Positions 14,059-15,766 of a DNA stretch of 15,766 nucleotides are shown piece by piece. The notes beneath the pieces are model-generated. The model searched no databases. It was not told the DNA's origin and was given only the letters and a program-made list of their open reading frames with translations. Within the stretch, counting starts at the first letter, position 1. Every line of letters starts with the position of its first letter. A program made the position numbers and the translations under genes. The stretch comes from Alphaproteobacteria bacterium UBA2964 (GTDB taxonomy: Bacteria; Pseudomonadota; Alphaproteobacteria; MPNO01; UBA2964): contig DEBE01000091.1 in NCBI GenBank assembly GCA_002348425.1, positions 1 to 15,766 of the forward strand, read 5' to 3'.

Positions 14059-15608
14059 TGGACAATAAGTCGCTCATCCTCATCCTGTGGGACCAACTAT
14101 CTTTAGACATATCTTCTCTTAAGAAGGCAAAAAAGCATCGTGATTTAGTGCTTTTAGTGGAGGCTTCTTCAGAAGCTTCCTTGGTGCCACATCATAAAAA
14201 AAAATTGGTGTTTTTGTTCTCTGCAATGCGTCATTTTAAAAGTGAATTGTTGTCGGCTGGCTGGCAGGTAGTCTACCAAAAACTTGAAGACCCCCAAAAT
14301 TCTGGTTCTTTGATTAAAGAACTTAAAAGTGTCTATAAAAAGTATGGCTGTGATCAGATCATTATTACCAAACCAGGCGAATGGCAACTTTATGAAAAAC
14401 TTAAAAAATTAGATAATCTATCCACATTTAATATAACCATTCCTGACGACACACGATATATCTGTAGCTCTACTGAATTCGAGGAGTGGGCAGCGGAGCG
14501 GCAGCAACTTCGCATGGAAAATTTCTATCGAAATATGAGGCAAAAAACAGGTTTGTTATTAACTGATAAAGGTGAGCCGGAAGGCGGACAGTGGAATTTT
14601 GATAAGGACAATAGAAAGCCTGCAAACAAAGTTGAGAATTTTTATGGGCCTAAACGTTTCAAACCGGATTTAATTACGCAGGAGGTGATTAAACTTATTG
14701 CAGGTTACTTTCCCGATAACTACGGAGTTTTGGAGCCTTTTTGGTTTGCTGTAACTCGGACTGGAGCGGAAGAGGCTCTCCAAAGTTTTATTGAAAACTC
14801 TTTAGCCTCATTTGGTACCTATCAGGATGCTCTTTTAAAAGAAGAGGCTTTTCTTTTTCATTCTATTATATCTCTTTATTTAAATATTGGTTTCCTAGAC
14901 CCATTAGTTGTTTGTGAGCGTGTTGAAGATCAATACCGCCAAGGCAGGATACCATTGAACTCTGCTGAGGGGTTTATTAGGCAAATTATAGGTTGGAGGG
15001 AATTTGTCAGGGGTATCTATTGGCTCAAGATGCCACGATACCAGGAGCTTAATTTCTTCCAAAATTCAAGAAAATTGCCTGAGTTTTATTGGACAGGAAA
15101 AACAAAAATGGCCTGTTTAAGTGCGAGCCTAAAACAAACTATGGAGGAGGCATATGCTCATCATATCCAAAGGCTTATGATTACGGGGAATTTTGCAATG
15201 TTGGCTGGCATTGACCCTAAAGCTGTTCACGAGTGGTATCTTTCTGTTTACGCTGATGCTCATGAATGGGTAGAGCTGCCTAATACGTTCGGCATGAGTC
15301 AATTCGCCGATGGAGGAACCTTGGCAACTAAACCTTATGCGGCTAGTGGTAATTATATCAATAAAATGTCCAACTACTGTAGTTCCTGTTCTTATGATGT
15401 GAAAAAGAAAGTAGGAAAAGGTGCTTGTCCATTTAATTATTTATATTGGGACTTTCTAGATCGCAACAAACACAAACTCGAAAAAAATCCCAGATTATCA
15501 ATGCCTTACCGTATGTGGAAATCTAAGGATGAAAAACATAAAGAAATCGTACGCAGTCAATCAGCGGTATTTTTGAAAAATCACTGTGGAAATTATATTA
15601 AAATTTAA
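14058..15608 (+). CDS. phrB: Fe-S bacterial cryptochrome/(6-4) photolyase (FeS-BCP)
   Basis: This 516-residue FAD flavoprotein is of the FeS-BCP class, which repairs (6-4) photoproducts or acts as a blue-light sensor. An N-terminal Rossmann-like antenna domain (about 1-140) starts with LILILWDQLSLD. The helical FAD-binding domain follows, with IIGWREFVRGIYW, MITGNFAMLAGIDP and HEWYLSVYADAHEWVELPNT. Four cysteines for a [4Fe-4S] cluster are present at Cys353, Cys441, Cys444 and Cys457. These are each exactly three residues beyond Cys350, 438, 441 and 454 of Agrobacterium PhrB, as I recall that numbering. The full length fits the family (about 505-520). It is the second gene of the pair with the DCC protein. 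Whether it repairs DNA or signals cannot be decided from sequence alone. Confidence 0.95.
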   Translation: MDNKSLILILWDQLSLDISSLKKAKKHRDLVLLVEASSEASLVPHHKKKLVFLFSAMRHFKSELLSAGWQVVYQKLEDPQNSGSLIKELKSVYKKYGCDQIIITKPGEWQLYEKLKKLDNLSTFNITIPDDTRYICSSTEFEEWAAERQQLRMENFYRNMRQKTGLLLTDKGEPEGGQWNFDKDNRKPANKVENFYGPKRFKPDLITQEVIKLIAGYFPDNYGVLEPFWFAVTRTGAEEALQSFIENSLASFGTYQDALLKEEAFLFHSIISLYLNIGFLDPLVVCERVEDQYRQGRIPLNSAEGFIRQIIGWREFVRGIYWLKMPRYQELNFFQNSRKLPEFYWTGKTKMACLSASLKQTMEEAYAHHIQRLMITGNFAMLAGIDPKAVHEWYLSVYADAHEWVELPNTFGMSQFADGGTLATKPYAASGNYINKMSNYCSSCSYDVKKKVGKGACPFNYLYWDFLDRNKHKLEKNPRLSMPYRMWKSKDEKHKEIVRSQSAVFLKNHCGNYIKI

Positions 15609-15651
15609 GACTTTTTATGATCTGGAGGTCTAGACTGAACGTAAGATAACT

Positions 15652-15766
15652 ATGTCACAGTTTCAGAATACCAGATTTAATACTTTAAACTGCAAGCCGA
15701 CCGCATATTTTGTGCCAAGAACATTGACAAACATGGCGCGAGATGAGGGTATGAGCGGAAATTTTT
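15652..15766 (+). CDS. start of an unrecognised gene, 3' end outside window
   Basis: An open frame of 38 codons runs from the ATG at 15652 to the right edge without a stop. It begins MSQFQNTRFNTLNC and continues KPTAYFVPRTLTNMARDEG. I do not recognise the family. The nearest good Shine-Dalgarno sequence (GGAGGT, 15623-15628) is too far from this ATG, and only AAGAT lies close by, so the true start may differ. It lies 43 bases after phrB on the same strand and may belong to its transcript. Confidence 0.4.
   Translation, partial: MSQFQNTRFNTLNCKPTAYFVPRTLTNMARDEGMSGNF

Noticed and set aside
15628..15635. Palindrome GTCTAGAC after phrB
   Set aside because: Only 8 bases, no extension of the arms and no T-run; not a terminator or a convincing operator.
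1..15766. Search for tRNA, rRNA, CRISPR, insertion sequence or phage features
   Set aside because: No cloverleaf-like segment, repeated spacer array, transposase or integrase motif, or terminal inverted repeats were seen.

Overview
The window looks like chromosomal DNA from an AT-rich alphaproteobacterium, probably a marine or aquatic heterotroph. Lineage evidence is the C-terminus of an alphaproteobacterial-type long dCTP deaminase, an MmcB-family DNA repair protein, and an iron-sulfur photolyase of the Agrobacterium PhrB type. A SAR116-like marine origin is possible but is only an inference. I see no tRNA, rRNA, CRISPR array, insertion sequence or phage gene. Genes are closely packed on both strands, with short intergenic gaps.

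Layout. (1) Positions 1-2932 are housekeeping: the 3' end of dcd, then gmhA-hldE (ADP-heptose synthesis for LPS inner core, ATGA overlap), with mmcB convergent to them. (2) Positions 3108-4193 hold a TPR-methyltransferase fusion. (3) Positions 4206-12163 form an accessory block that looks catabolic. Going left are a YrdC/Sua5-like protein and a GlcG/HbpS-like protein. Divergent to them and going right are an amidase-signature hydrolase, a VOC protein, a TcuA-like FAD dehydrogenase and a crotonase. Then come a class II aldolase/adducin-fold protein (-), an omega-like GST (+) and a substrate-binding-protein-fold protein without a signal peptide (-). (4) Positions 12285-15608 form a light/photooxidative-stress type island. 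An SDR and a two-helix membrane protein (-) are divergent from a DCC thiol-disulfide oxidoreductase and an Fe-S (6-4)-type photolyase (+), which overlap by one base (TAATG). (5) The last 115 bases start an unrecognised gene that runs off the end.

How the genes may work together. GmhA and HldE catalyse successive steps of one known pathway. Block 3 has the parts list of a degradation route (amide hydrolysis, flavin-dependent desaturation, CoA-thioester chemistry, aldolase or decarboxylase step, glutathione-dependent step). It has no CoA ligase, transporter permease or regulator in view, and I cannot name the substrate. It is the best candidate here for an undescribed system. Several of its proteins are paralogs in which the classical catalytic residues are replaced: the crotonase lacks both hydratase glutamates, and the aldolase appears to lack the FucA-type glutamate. 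Their textbook names should therefore not be taken as their reactions. The photolyase island has intergenic dyads and weak ECF-sigma-like promoter matches that could couple it to light or singlet-oxygen stress.
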